This document shows, in pieces, positions 7,763-14,513 of a stretch of 43,029 nucleotides of DNA. The notes under the pieces are model-generated. The model did no database searches, was not told the DNA's origin, and was given only the letters and a program-made list of their open reading frames with translations. The position numbers and the translations under genes are program-made. Position 1 is the first letter of the stretch. Each line of letters begins with the position of its first letter. Source of the DNA: Bacteroidota bacterium (GTDB lineage Bacteria > Bacteroidota > Bacteroidia > Chitinophagales > Chitinophagaceae); NCBI GenBank assembly GCA_023433265.1, contig JAEZDR010000073.1, positions 1 through 43,029 of the forward strand. Direction: 5' to 3'.

Positions 7763-9772
7763 ATGAACCAGTTGAAGAAAATGATCTTTGCGGTTGCTTT
7801 ATGCCATGCCTGCTTTTTGCAGGCTTTTGGCCAGGAGCGACCACTGGGTGACATTCAACGGGGTAATGTTGAAAGGGACGCGCAAGGCCGCCCTATGAAA
7901 CGGAATACAGATACCACCCTGCAGCACCGCACTGGATATGAAGACTCTGTAACTGTTATTTTCCGATACTTCGACAGTTCTCGGACGCACCATATTGATA
8001 CAAGTTTAAACGACTTCGACAGGCGTTTTCCTGTACCTTATCATCATTACCATCTCGGCAATTTAGGATCTGCCGCAAAATCTTACATTTTCAAGCCCCT
8101 TATGAAGCCCGGGTTTGACGCGGGTTTTCATGCCTATGATGTTTACAAGCTAACCATTGAGGGCACCCGTTTCTTTGAAACTACCCGCCCTTTTACAGAG
8201 CTATCCTATGTACTCGGCAGCAAAGCTGAACAAACCATCGGCATTCTTCATACCCAGAACAAAGGAAGCAACCTAAACTTTGCTTTTAATTATCGGCTCA
8301 TCAGTTCGCCGGGCATCTATCAAAATCAAAACACTAACCACAATAACATTGGTTTCAATATCGCCTACCAAAGCGATAATAAACGGTACCATTTGTATGG
8401 TATATACATCAACAATAAATTAAAGGCATCGGAAAATGGCGGGTTGAGAGAACCTGGCAGGCTGGACAGTCTTTCTCTTAGCGACCCTTTTGAATTATTA
8501 TCCAGGTTGGGAGGAAGCGCAAGGCCCCGTCGCGACCCCTTTCGCTCATCTATATCCACGGGGGCAACATTGTCGGAAAGCACCCTTCTGATTAGAAATC
8601 AATACGACTTCGGCGAAAAGGACTCGCTTGTGAGAGACACGGTTGTATATCGCTTATTTTATCCGAGATTTCGTATCCAGCACACACTCAACTACACATC
8701 TTTTGGCTACAACTTTTCTGACGTTAACGCAGCAGACAGCAATTACCGCGAATATTTCAATTACCCGCTCGACTTTAAAAAAGATACTTCCATAACCTTT
8801 GAAGACAAATGGAAAGTAATAACTAACGAGGCCGCCGTCATTTCCTTTCCTGCGAAAAATAATCCGAACCAATTTATCAGGTTAGCGGCAGGATTAGAAA
8901 TTATCAACGGGCAGCAGGTTACTAACAATAGCACGGTGAACTATAACAATGTTTATGCTGCCGCTGCTTACAGAAACCTTACGCGTAACAGGAAATGGGA
9001 AATTGATGCAGAAGGCAAGTTATATACTGCAGGAGCTTACGGCGGCGACTTTAGCGTGTATTTAAGCCTGAGCCGGACACTGGGAACGCGATTGGGACAC
9101 ATTTCGGTGGGAGCCGAAAACGTAAACCGTACGCCTTCATTCGTGTATGACACCCGTAGCTCGTTTCCCCTTGTTCAGCTTACTTCCTTCAACAAGGAAA
9201 ACACCACCCGGATTTTTAGCCAGCTTAATTTCAGCCGCATCAACCTGCGACTGTTCGGGGAATATTACCTGGTTAGTAATTATAGCTACTTCGATAGCTT
9301 TTATCATGCTAGGCAGGAAGCTACATTATTCAACGTCTTGCATGTAGGCCTCGAAAGAAAAACAAGGTTATTTAAAAATATCAATTGGTACCTGGAGTTG
9401 CACCTACAACAGGCAACAGCCAATTCTCCTGTCAACCTGCCGTTTCTACTAACAAGAAACAGGCTTGCCTGGGAAGGCAGGGCCTTTAAAAACCTGAAAT
9501 GGTCCACCGGTATTGAAATCCGTTATCACTCTCCATTTAAAGCCGATACCTACTCTCCCCTTACCGGTCAGTTTGTCTTTCAAAATGACTATATACTCGA
9601 GAACCGTCCTGATCTTAACATCTTCCTCCACTTTAGAATCACCCGCTTTACCGGCTACATCAGGGTGGAGAACCTGAATGCTGTGGACAAGAAGGTGAAC
9701 TTTAGGGCACAAAACTACCCCGACCGCAATATTTGGGTACGCTTCGGCATATTCTGGAATTTCGTTAACTAG
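7763..9772 (+). CDS. Putative outer-membrane porin (Bacteroidota Porin_10 type)
   Basis: 669 aa with an N-terminal signal peptide (hydrophobic core FAVALCHACFLQA, likely cut after AFGQ). The rest alternates aromatic and polar residues in many short strands, the look of a large outer-membrane beta barrel, and the end IWVRFGIFWNFVN is a typical barrel C-terminus. Size and patterns such as NLNFAFNYRLIS and the GRLDSLSLSDP insert fit the Bacteroidota family annotated as putative porin. Substrate unknown. It lies 32 bases after the purine nucleoside phosphorylase gene, but a nucleoside role would be a guess. Confidence 0.82.
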   Translation: MNQLKKMIFAVALCHACFLQAFGQERPLGDIQRGNVERDAQGRPMKRNTDTTLQHRTGYEDSVTVIFRYFDSSRTHHIDTSLNDFDRRFPVPYHHYHLGNLGSAAKSYIFKPLMKPGFDAGFHAYDVYKLTIEGTRFFETTRPFTELSYVLGSKAEQTIGILHTQNKGSNLNFAFNYRLISSPGIYQNQNTNHNNIGFNIAYQSDNKRYHLYGIYINNKLKASENGGLREPGRLDSLSLSDPFELLSRLGGSARPRRDPFRSSISTGATLSESTLLIRNQYDFGEKDSLVRDTVVYRLFYPRFRIQHTLNYTSFGYNFSDVNAADSNYREYFNYPLDFKKDTSITFEDKWKVITNEAAVISFPAKNNPNQFIRLAAGLEIINGQQVTNNSTVNYNNVYAAAAYRNLTRNRKWEIDAEGKLYTAGAYGGDFSVYLSLSRTLGTRLGHISVGAENVNRTPSFVYDTRSSFPLVQLTSFNKENTTRIFSQLNFSRINLRLFGEYYLVSNYSYFDSFYHARQEATLFNVLHVGLERKTRLFKNINWYLELHLQQATANSPVNLPFLLTRNRLAWEGRAFKNLKWSTGIEIRYHSPFKADTYSPLTGQFVFQNDYILENRPDLNIFLHFRITRFTGYIRVENLNAVDKKVNFRAQNYPDRNIWVRFGIFWNFVN

Positions 9773-9798
9773 GCACAAAGCTTTAAAATAGGTAGTGG

Positions 9799-9866
9799 TA
9801 CCCCACTCGCTATATCACTTAGGGGTACGGGAAAATTCCCGCTTAAAAAAAGGTGTTTAACACCTT
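9799..9866. repeat. Cluster of inverted repeats between porin and lipoprotein genes
   Basis: Three dyads follow closely: GTACCCC pairing with GGGGTAC (about 9799-9839), CGGGAA-AA-TTCCCG (about 9828-9841), and the perfect palindrome AAGGTGTTTAACACCTT (9850-9866). None is followed by a T run on the plus strand. The third overlaps the -33 element of the lipoprotein promoter, so at least that one may be an operator. Confidence 0.6.
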
Positions 9867-9895
9867 GACATGGGTCCGACGCAGCTTTAGGTTTG
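9865..9895 (+). promoter_or_regulatory. Promoter of the small lipoprotein gene
   Basis: TTGACA (TTG at 9865-9867) and TAGGTTTG (9888-9895) are separated by 20 bases, the best Bacteroidota promoter match in the window. The expected transcript start is near 9901, giving a leader of about 25 bases before ATG 9927. The palindrome 9850-9866 covers the first bases of the -33 box, a normal position for repressor control. Confidence 0.6.
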
Positions 9896-9926
9896 TAGTA
9901 TAATTACCACCACTAAAACTTGCATC

Positions 9927-10271
9927 ATGAAGACGCTCAAAACACTGCTCTTACCCATCATTCTTTGTTCTACCCTTTTCCTGGGAAGCTGTAAGAAGGA
10001 AGTTGATGAACCTGACGAACCCACCATCTATACCCTTACTTTCTGGTCCGATTTCCAGGGCGCACCTATCAGCGTTTATGTAAATGGAGACTATGAAGGA
10101 CAGATTACCAAAGTGTATAGCACCTCTCCCGGCTGCAGTGCGACAGGATGTGTGTCGGTTACTTTCTTATCCAAGGGTAGCTACTCTTTTACTGCAACCG
10201 ACGGTACGCATGACTGGCAGGGATCGGGTACTATTTCCGCTACATGCCACACAATGAATTTACATATTTAG
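9927..10271 (+). CDS. Small secreted lipoprotein, unknown function
   Basis: 114 aa with a lipoprotein signal peptide: hydrophobic core, then LFLGSCKKE with the lipid-bearing Cys at 22. After a short acidic linker (EVDEPDEP) comes a single compact beta domain of about 80 residues with three Cys (SPGCSATGC and TCHTMN), probably disulphide-linked in the periplasm or at the cell surface. The patterns IYTLTFWSDFQGAPISVYVN and GSYSFTATDGTHDW suggest a small beta-sandwich, as in PEGA-like or carbohydrate-binding surface domains. No named family recognised. It has its own promoter with a palindromic operator and is followed by a hairpin at 10270-10296. Confidence 0.75.
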   Translation: MKTLKTLLLPIILCSTLFLGSCKKEVDEPDEPTIYTLTFWSDFQGAPISVYVNGDYEGQITKVYSTSPGCSATGCVSVTFLSKGSYSFTATDGTHDWQGSGTISATCHTMNLHI

Positions 10272-10296
10272 CAAAGCCCTAAAAGCAGGCTTTGCT
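10270..10296 (+). terminator. Terminator-like hairpin after the lipoprotein gene
   Basis: Perfect 9-bp stem AGCAAAGCC (10270-10278) with GGCTTTGCT (10288-10296) and a 9-nt loop. Only a weak CTCTT follows instead of a T run, so its strength is uncertain. Confidence 0.5.
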
Positions 10297-10327
10297 CTCT
10301 TACTAGCTCCCCGGCCCAAAACCCACT

Positions 10328-10367
10328 GTACTAAAAACCTTGCCGGCGGAGTTAGTTTTTTTAGTAC
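10328..10367. repeat. 10-bp inverted repeat upstream of engB
   Basis: GTACTAAAAA (10328-10337) and TTTTTAGTAC (10358-10367) pair perfectly around a 20-nt GC-rich centre. As RNA it would give a hairpin closed by A-U pairs, and it ends 26 bases before the engB ATG. It could be a terminator working in either direction or part of the engB leader. Confidence 0.5.
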
Positions 10368-10393
10368 TAAACATCCTTAGTTAACTTGCGGGC

Positions 10394-10996
10394 ATGACTA
10401 TCAAATCTGCCGACTACGTTATTTCTAGTCCTTCCTTTGATAAATGTCCTAAACCAGACAAACCGGAATATGCTTTTATAGGCCGTAGCAACGTAGGCAA
10501 ATCTTCTCTCATCAACATGCTGGTTAACCGGCAGAACCTTGCAAAAACCTCGGCAGCCCCTGGTAAAACGCAGCTCATTAACCATTTCCTTGTAAACAAG
10601 AGCTGGTACCTGGTAGATCTGCCGGGCTATGGCTATGCCAAACGATCTCAATCGCAGCGAAAGACCTGGGAAAAGATGATTCAGGATTACCTGCGCAAGC
10701 GCGAAAACCTTATAAATGTATTTGTACTCATCGACGGCCGTCACGAACCACAGGAAATCGATATTGAATTCATTAACCAGTTAGGTACTTGGCAGGTTCC
10801 GTTTGTGATAGTTTTCACTAAAGCTGACAAAATAAAAAAAGGCCGCCTCGACGAAAACGTAAAACTCTTCCTAAACAAAATGCGCGAAACCTGGCAATTC
10901 CTGCCGCAAAGCTTCATCACCAGTGCCGAAAAAAAAGAAGGACGCGACGCCCTTCTTAATTTTATTGCTGAACAAAATAATGGCACAAACGTTTAA
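10394..10996 (+). CDS. engB: Ribosome biogenesis GTPase EngB (YsxC/YihA)
   Basis: 200 aa, a single TRAFAC GTPase domain. Motifs: G1 GRSNVGKSS (residues 30-38), G2 region TPGKTQ-like (APGKTQLINHF), G3 DLPGYGYA, G4 TKAD and G5 TSA. It assists late assembly of the 50S ribosomal subunit and is usually essential. The length is normal. The stop TAA lies in TTAA, which it shares with the stop of the convergent NorB-like gene, so the two genes overlap by four bases at their ends. Confidence 0.95.
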   Translation: MTIKSADYVISSPSFDKCPKPDKPEYAFIGRSNVGKSSLINMLVNRQNLAKTSAAPGKTQLINHFLVNKSWYLVDLPGYGYAKRSQSQRKTWEKMIQDYLRKRENLINVFVLIDGRHEPQEIDIEFINQLGTWQVPFVIVFTKADKIKKGRLDENVKLFLNKMRETWQFLPQSFITSAEKKEGRDALLNFIAEQNNGTNV

Positions 10997-12396
10997 TGTA
11001 TCTCGCTAAACGCCAGTTCCTCTGTTTCTTCTCTTTCTTTAATATAAGTGCCTGAAAGTTCCTCCTCCTCGTACCTGCGTTTACGCATCTTTGAGAAAGC
11101 GGCAATACACATCATCAATAAGCCAACCATCAATAACGCGCCACTGGAGGCTAGTACAACAAATGTAGGCTTCGACCTTATCATCATCTCCGCAAAAGGA
11201 ACCTTTTCCTGGTTGTTGAGAATCTTGATGATGCCTGCCACGATGAGACCGGTAAAGAAAACAAGCAACGATATGTTGGTGATCCATGTACCGGCTACCA
11301 TCATTTTACCCCTCCGCTTCAAAGCCCGGTTTTCTTCGTCAGCTATTTGGTAAATAACAGCGAATAATAACAATGTATTGATGCCGATGGTTGCACCCAT
11401 AGCGTGCGCAACAGTAATATGCGTTCCGTGGGTATAGTAGTTAAGTGCAGGAACTGAGATAGCGATGGACAGAGCAAGATTAATCAATATCCAGTTATCA
11501 GCAAACATCAGCACCATGCTGGAGCTCTTATGCTTCAATTGCATATTATGCTTCATGCCTCTCCACCATTTGAAGATGATGTTTGCAAACAGTACCAGCT
11601 CAGTCATGCTGATGATGAAGGCAACATTTCTAACGAAAGGTGCAGCGGGTACTGTATAGGTATGATGTCCCCAGTTGAACATCAGGTTAACAAACCCGAC
11701 GAAGAAAAACAGGAAAACAGTCTTGCTTTTTGCAAAGTTTTCATCTTTCAGCATCATCGCCATCGAAGCCATAGCGCTACCATAAACCAGCATATTCCAG
11801 GCGCCTACCATCGATCCCATGGCTTTCCACTGTATCGTCACATCCCTGATAATATTGTTATGAAACCACGCAAACTGCCATAGGTAAGCCTCTCCCAGCG
11901 TTATCAGGAAAAACACAATCCCTACAGTCCAGCTATAATGATATACAGGGCCGTTTTTGTAATCAGGCTTCAATGTACCAAACACATTGGCTGCAAACGG
12001 TACCCAGCTAAGGGCTATCAAACCGCCTATCCAAACCGGGAACTCCAAATATTCCCTTCCTGAAAAGTTACCTGCAAAAAAATGATACAGTACAAGCAGG
12101 GATATAAGCACCTGCAAGCCAAAATGAAACTTCGCCGCTCCGGGATATTTCAAATTCCTGCCGGTTAGCTTTTGCACAAAGTAGTAGATAGCTCCATGCG
12201 CAGCAGTAAATATCCAGGCAATTACCAGGTAAACGTGCAAGGGCCTAATGTGCTGGAAGCCCAACTTTTCTTTCAAAAAATCGGGCAGCAGATACTGAAA
12301 GCTACCGGCAAGGCCCAATAAAATTCCTAATGCCAGGTAGCCTAACGCCAATTTGAAAAAAGCAAAAGGGATGGCGGTGATATTATTTCTGCCCAT
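10993..12396 (-). CDS. NorB-like haem-copper oxidase superfamily subunit with altered metal ligands
   Basis: 467 aa, about 12 membrane helices, size and order of a cNOR large subunit. Matching features: LHVYLV with H54 (low-spin haem b), NWGHHTY with H244/H245 (metal B), and THGTHITVAHAMG with H331 (haem b3). Compared with my recollection of Pseudomonas NorB (H60, H207, E211, H258, H259, H347, H349), the spacing from residue 193 to the His pair is identical (51), yet residue 193 is Met, 197 is Val and 333 is Met, replacing H207, E211 and H349. So one metal-B ligand, the catalytic glutamate and one low-spin haem ligand are changed. It overlaps the NorC-like gene by 14 bases. Activity as NO reductase is therefore doubtful; it may be a variant NO- or oxygen-reacting enzyme. 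Confidence 0.82.
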   Translation of the reverse strand: MGRNNITAIPFAFFKLALGYLALGILLGLAGSFQYLLPDFLKEKLGFQHIRPLHVYLVIAWIFTAAHGAIYYFVQKLTGRNLKYPGAAKFHFGLQVLISLLVLYHFFAGNFSGREYLEFPVWIGGLIALSWVPFAANVFGTLKPDYKNGPVYHYSWTVGIVFFLITLGEAYLWQFAWFHNNIIRDVTIQWKAMGSMVGAWNMLVYGSAMASMAMMLKDENFAKSKTVFLFFFVGFVNLMFNWGHHTYTVPAAPFVRNVAFIISMTELVLFANIIFKWWRGMKHNMQLKHKSSSMVLMFADNWILINLALSIAISVPALNYYTHGTHITVAHAMGATIGINTLLLFAVIYQIADEENRALKRRGKMMVAGTWITNISLLVFFTGLIVAGIIKILNNQEKVPFAEMMIRSKPTFVVLASSGALLMVGLLMMCIAAFSKMRKRRYEEEELSGTYIKEREETEELAFSEIH

Positions 12397-12748
12397 ATGC
12401 CGGGTACTGGTTTAGGTATTTAAAATAAGCCAACAATGCGTTCATTTCCTCTTCTGTCAGCTTGTAAACCGGCATATTCTTATTGCCTACCATCAACATG
12501 GCTTTTATATATGCCCCATCGGGATATCGTTCATGAACCCTGGTTAAGTCCGGGCCCAGGTAACCCCCTAGCCCGTACACCTGGTGGCACGATACGCAAT
12601 TATTGCGTTCGTAAAGCTGCTTCCCCTTCATTACTTCTGCTGACGCGCCTATTTCCTTAGCTTCCACTTCGGTCGCATTAGAATAAACGAGCAAAGAATA
12701 GAGAATGAATGCAACGAATAACAACAACGCTGTTCTTACTTTCCACAT
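12383..12748 (-). CDS. NorC-like membrane-anchored cytochrome c
   Basis: 121 aa with an uncleaved N-terminal membrane helix (residues 7-23) and one periplasmic class I cytochrome c domain. Haem is bound by CVSCH (51-55); the likely axial Met is in NKNMPVYKLT (M92), followed by the usual helix MNALLAYFKYLN. The run GGYLGPDLTRVHERY is typical of NorC and related c-type partners. It would pass electrons to the NorB-like subunit, whose start overlaps its end by 14 bases. A Crp/Fnr-like dyad lies about 60 bases upstream of its ATG. Confidence 0.88.
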   Translation of the reverse strand: MWKVRTALLLFVAFILYSLLVYSNATEVEAKEIGASAEVMKGKQLYERNNCVSCHQVYGLGGYLGPDLTRVHERYPDGAYIKAMLMVGNKNMPVYKLTEEEMNALLAYFKYLNQYPAYGQK

Positions 12749-12757
12749 TTCCTGAAC

Positions 12758-12789
12758 AATGGTTTGAAGGCAAAGATTTACAAACCATT
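12758..12789. repeat. 9-bp inverted repeat in the leader of the NorC-like gene
   Basis: AATGGTTTG (12758-12766) and CAAACCATT (12781-12789) pair perfectly across 14 bases. The repeat straddles the presumed transcript start, so it could be a second operator or a leader hairpin. Confidence 0.5.
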
Positions 12790-12800
12790 ATCCTCAAACA

Positions 12801-12814
12801 ATGATCAAGATCAT
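12801..12814 (-). promoter_or_regulatory. Crp/Fnr-family dyad upstream of the NorCB-like operon
   Basis: ATGATCAAGATCAT is a perfect dyad and fits TTGAT-N4-ATCAA with one change in each half. It is centred about 60 bases before the ATG at 12748. On the minus strand a TTTG that could be the -7 element lies at 12774-12771; a transcript start near 12766 would put the dyad at about -41.5, the normal place for activation by Fnr, DNR or related proteins. Confidence 0.55.
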
Positions 12815-12830
12815 AACGTTTTGTGATGCA

Positions 12831-13127
12831 TTATTTTATTGCGTACACGCAGCTTAGGAGTTCGGCTTTTGTTTCGGTAAAAGCATACTTATTTACAGGC
12901 TGCCTGTCAATAACTTCGTAAATGGCGTTTAACTTATCCGTGATGCGTAATACCTGGTGCAGGTTCAACCGATCCTTATAAGTAACAAGGAGCCTCATTA
13001 AATGGTGGATTATTTCAAGCACCATGAGCCTTAATGTCACAAAATCAAGTGGACTTCGGTAGTGCATTGCCTCTAATTGGAAGGCGAGGGAATTTATAAT
13101 CTGCATCTGCAATGGTTGAAAACTCAT
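12831..13127 (-). CDS. Small helical hypothetical protein upstream of the NorCB-like operon
   Basis: 98 aa, almost wholly helical by pattern, no signal peptide and no membrane segment. It has a run of His and hydrophobic residues in the middle (MVLEIIHHLMRLLVTYKDRL) and single Cys near the end. No family recognised. Same strand as the NorC-like gene, 82 bases upstream of it, with the Crp/Fnr dyad between, so it is probably a separate transcript. The base composition is ordinary for the window and ATG at 13127 is the natural start. Confidence 0.55.
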   Translation of the reverse strand: MSFQPLQMQIINSLAFQLEAMHYRSPLDFVTLRLMVLEIIHHLMRLLVTYKDRLNLHQVLRITDKLNAIYEVIDRQPVNKYAFTETKAELLSCVYAIK

Positions 13128-13533
13128 AATGTGTACTTATTACACAATCAAAAATCATGCAACAATGCACTTGCTGCTAACTGTAACTGCTAATCAACAG
13201 TTTCAATATATGCCAAATCATAAATATTCTTCCACAGCGAGTAGGCAACACCCCATTTACTGATTCCCGTGTCTCCCTTTTCCTTTTCTTATTCTTTCTA
13301 CCCGCCAAAACAGGCCTACACCGGGTTTGCAGCGGGTCTGCAGCGTATTAAATACTATGCAACCCTATTGCAAACTGCATCATACTCTGATGTAAACCTA
13401 TACAATAGCTTACTATAAACTTCCTCCTAACCGCTCCTACCTCATTCCTGGTAGCATACCAACCGCCAGAAAGCTTAACAGCCTCCCCTGGGCAGCAGAC
13501 ACTTGGTATCCACAATATGTATAAATTTGCACT
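13128..13533. other. Gene-free stretch of about 400 bases
   Basis: No supported gene. It holds a small tandem pair of 11 bases with one mismatch (13322-13332 and 13333-13343, CGGGTTTGCAG type) and, at its right end, a -7 element for the next gene. Otherwise I see nothing in it. Confidence 0.5.
13522..13529 (+). promoter_or_regulatory. Bacteroidota-type -7 element before the 70-aa gene
   Basis: TAAATTTG fits TAnnTTTG, only four bases before ATG 13534 and ten before ATG 13540. The message would be almost leaderless, or translation starts at the second ATG. Confidence 0.4.
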
Positions 13534-13746
13534 ATGATAATGTGGTTGAAGAGAGCCCTCCTTTGCACAGCTTTCTATTTAATTTCCTCTGTGGCTTTCG
13601 CACAATGTTCCATTTGCACCAAAACCGCCCAGCAATTAGGCGAAGGACCCGCAAAAGGCCTTAACGCCGGCATCATCTACCTTATGTTGGCGCCGCTTAC
13701 GGTGGCGGGTGTTATAGGCTTTAAATGGTGGAGGAGGCAGGGCTAA
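13534..13746 (+). CDS. Small membrane protein with CxxC motif
   Basis: 70 aa. A signal peptide (RALLCTAFYLISSVAFA) is followed directly by QCSICTKTAQQLGEGPAKGLNAG, then one transmembrane helix and a basic end (WWRRQG). Mature topology: a short periplasmic loop with a CxxC pair, anchored by the C-terminal helix. The pair could form a disulphide or bind metal or haem, but no His follows as in a CxxCH site. Small proteins of this form are common in Bacteroidota and unnamed. ATG at 13540 is an alternative start. FkbM begins 14 bases downstream. Confidence 0.7.
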   Translation: MIMWLKRALLCTAFYLISSVAFAQCSICTKTAQQLGEGPAKGLNAGIIYLMLAPLTVAGVIGFKWWRRQG

Positions 13747-13760
13747 ACTAATCAAACCCA

Positions 13761-14513
13761 ATGGCAAGTAGATTTTCACGTTATAGAAAAGGCCTTTCTT
13801 TCTTCGATGCACTCAATTTTTATCGACAGCGGAAAAGCAAGAAAGATTCATATGTTTCGCTTAGCTTTCTAAAACACCCGGTTTTTCTAAGGAATATTCG
13901 GTCGGACGAATTAATGTTTGAACAACTGTTTATCTCCAAAGATTACGCGGTCAATGTTCCTTTTGAACCAGAAACCATCATCGACCTCGGTGCTAACGTT
14001 GGCTTTGCCAGCATTTACTTCGCTAACCGGTTTCCAAATAGCCGTATCATTGCCCTTGAGCCTGAAACCGCAAACTTCCAGGCAGCTCAAAAAAATGTAC
14101 AACCTTACAAAAACATTCAACTTCTCCATGCTGCTGTCTGGAATAAAGAAATGGAAGTAGATGTTGTGGATAATGGATATGGCGAAGCCGCTTTTATGAT
14201 TGAAGAAAATGCAGAGATAGCTACCAATAAAGTTCCCGCATATACAATACCTCACCTAATGCAGATGGCAGGGGCTAAAAACCACGTTGATATTATCAAA
14301 ATGGACATAGAAGGCTCGGAAAAAGACCTGTTCGAATTTGGCTATGAGGAGTGGCTTCCAAATGTTAAGTTATTAATAGTGGAGACCCATGACCGTTACA
14401 AACCTGGCTGCAGCAACGCTTTATTTAAAGCTGTTGGCAAATACGATTTCTCCTTGGAGTTAAGCGGAGAGAATATGATACTCTACAATAATCAACTCTG
14501 TAAAGCATACTAG
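13761..14513 (+). CDS. FkbM family methyltransferase
   Basis: 250 aa with a SAM-binding Rossmann fold: motif I IDLGANVGFASIYFA (about residues 74-88), the acidic end of strand 2 in IIALEPE, and DIIKMDIEGSE typical of the FkbM family (O-methylation of sugars or other small acceptors). An N-terminal extension of about 60 residues precedes it. The target is unknown; the neighbouring family 2 glycosyltransferase points to a surface glycan. Its TAG stop lies in CTAG, shared with the convergent gene. Confidence 0.88.
   Translation: MASRFSRYRKGLSFFDALNFYRQRKSKKDSYVSLSFLKHPVFLRNIRSDELMFEQLFISKDYAVNVPFEPETIIDLGANVGFASIYFANRFPNSRIIALEPETANFQAAQKNVQPYKNIQLLHAAVWNKEMEVDVVDNGYGEAAFMIEENAEIATNKVPAYTIPHLMQMAGAKNHVDIIKMDIEGSEKDLFEFGYEEWLPNVKLLIVETHDRYKPGCSNALFKAVGKYDFSLELSGENMILYNNQLCKAY

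Noticed and set aside
9828..9841. CGGGAAAATTCCCG as terminator of the porin gene
   Set aside because: It is followed by an A run, not a T run, on the plus strand; no porin terminator is called.
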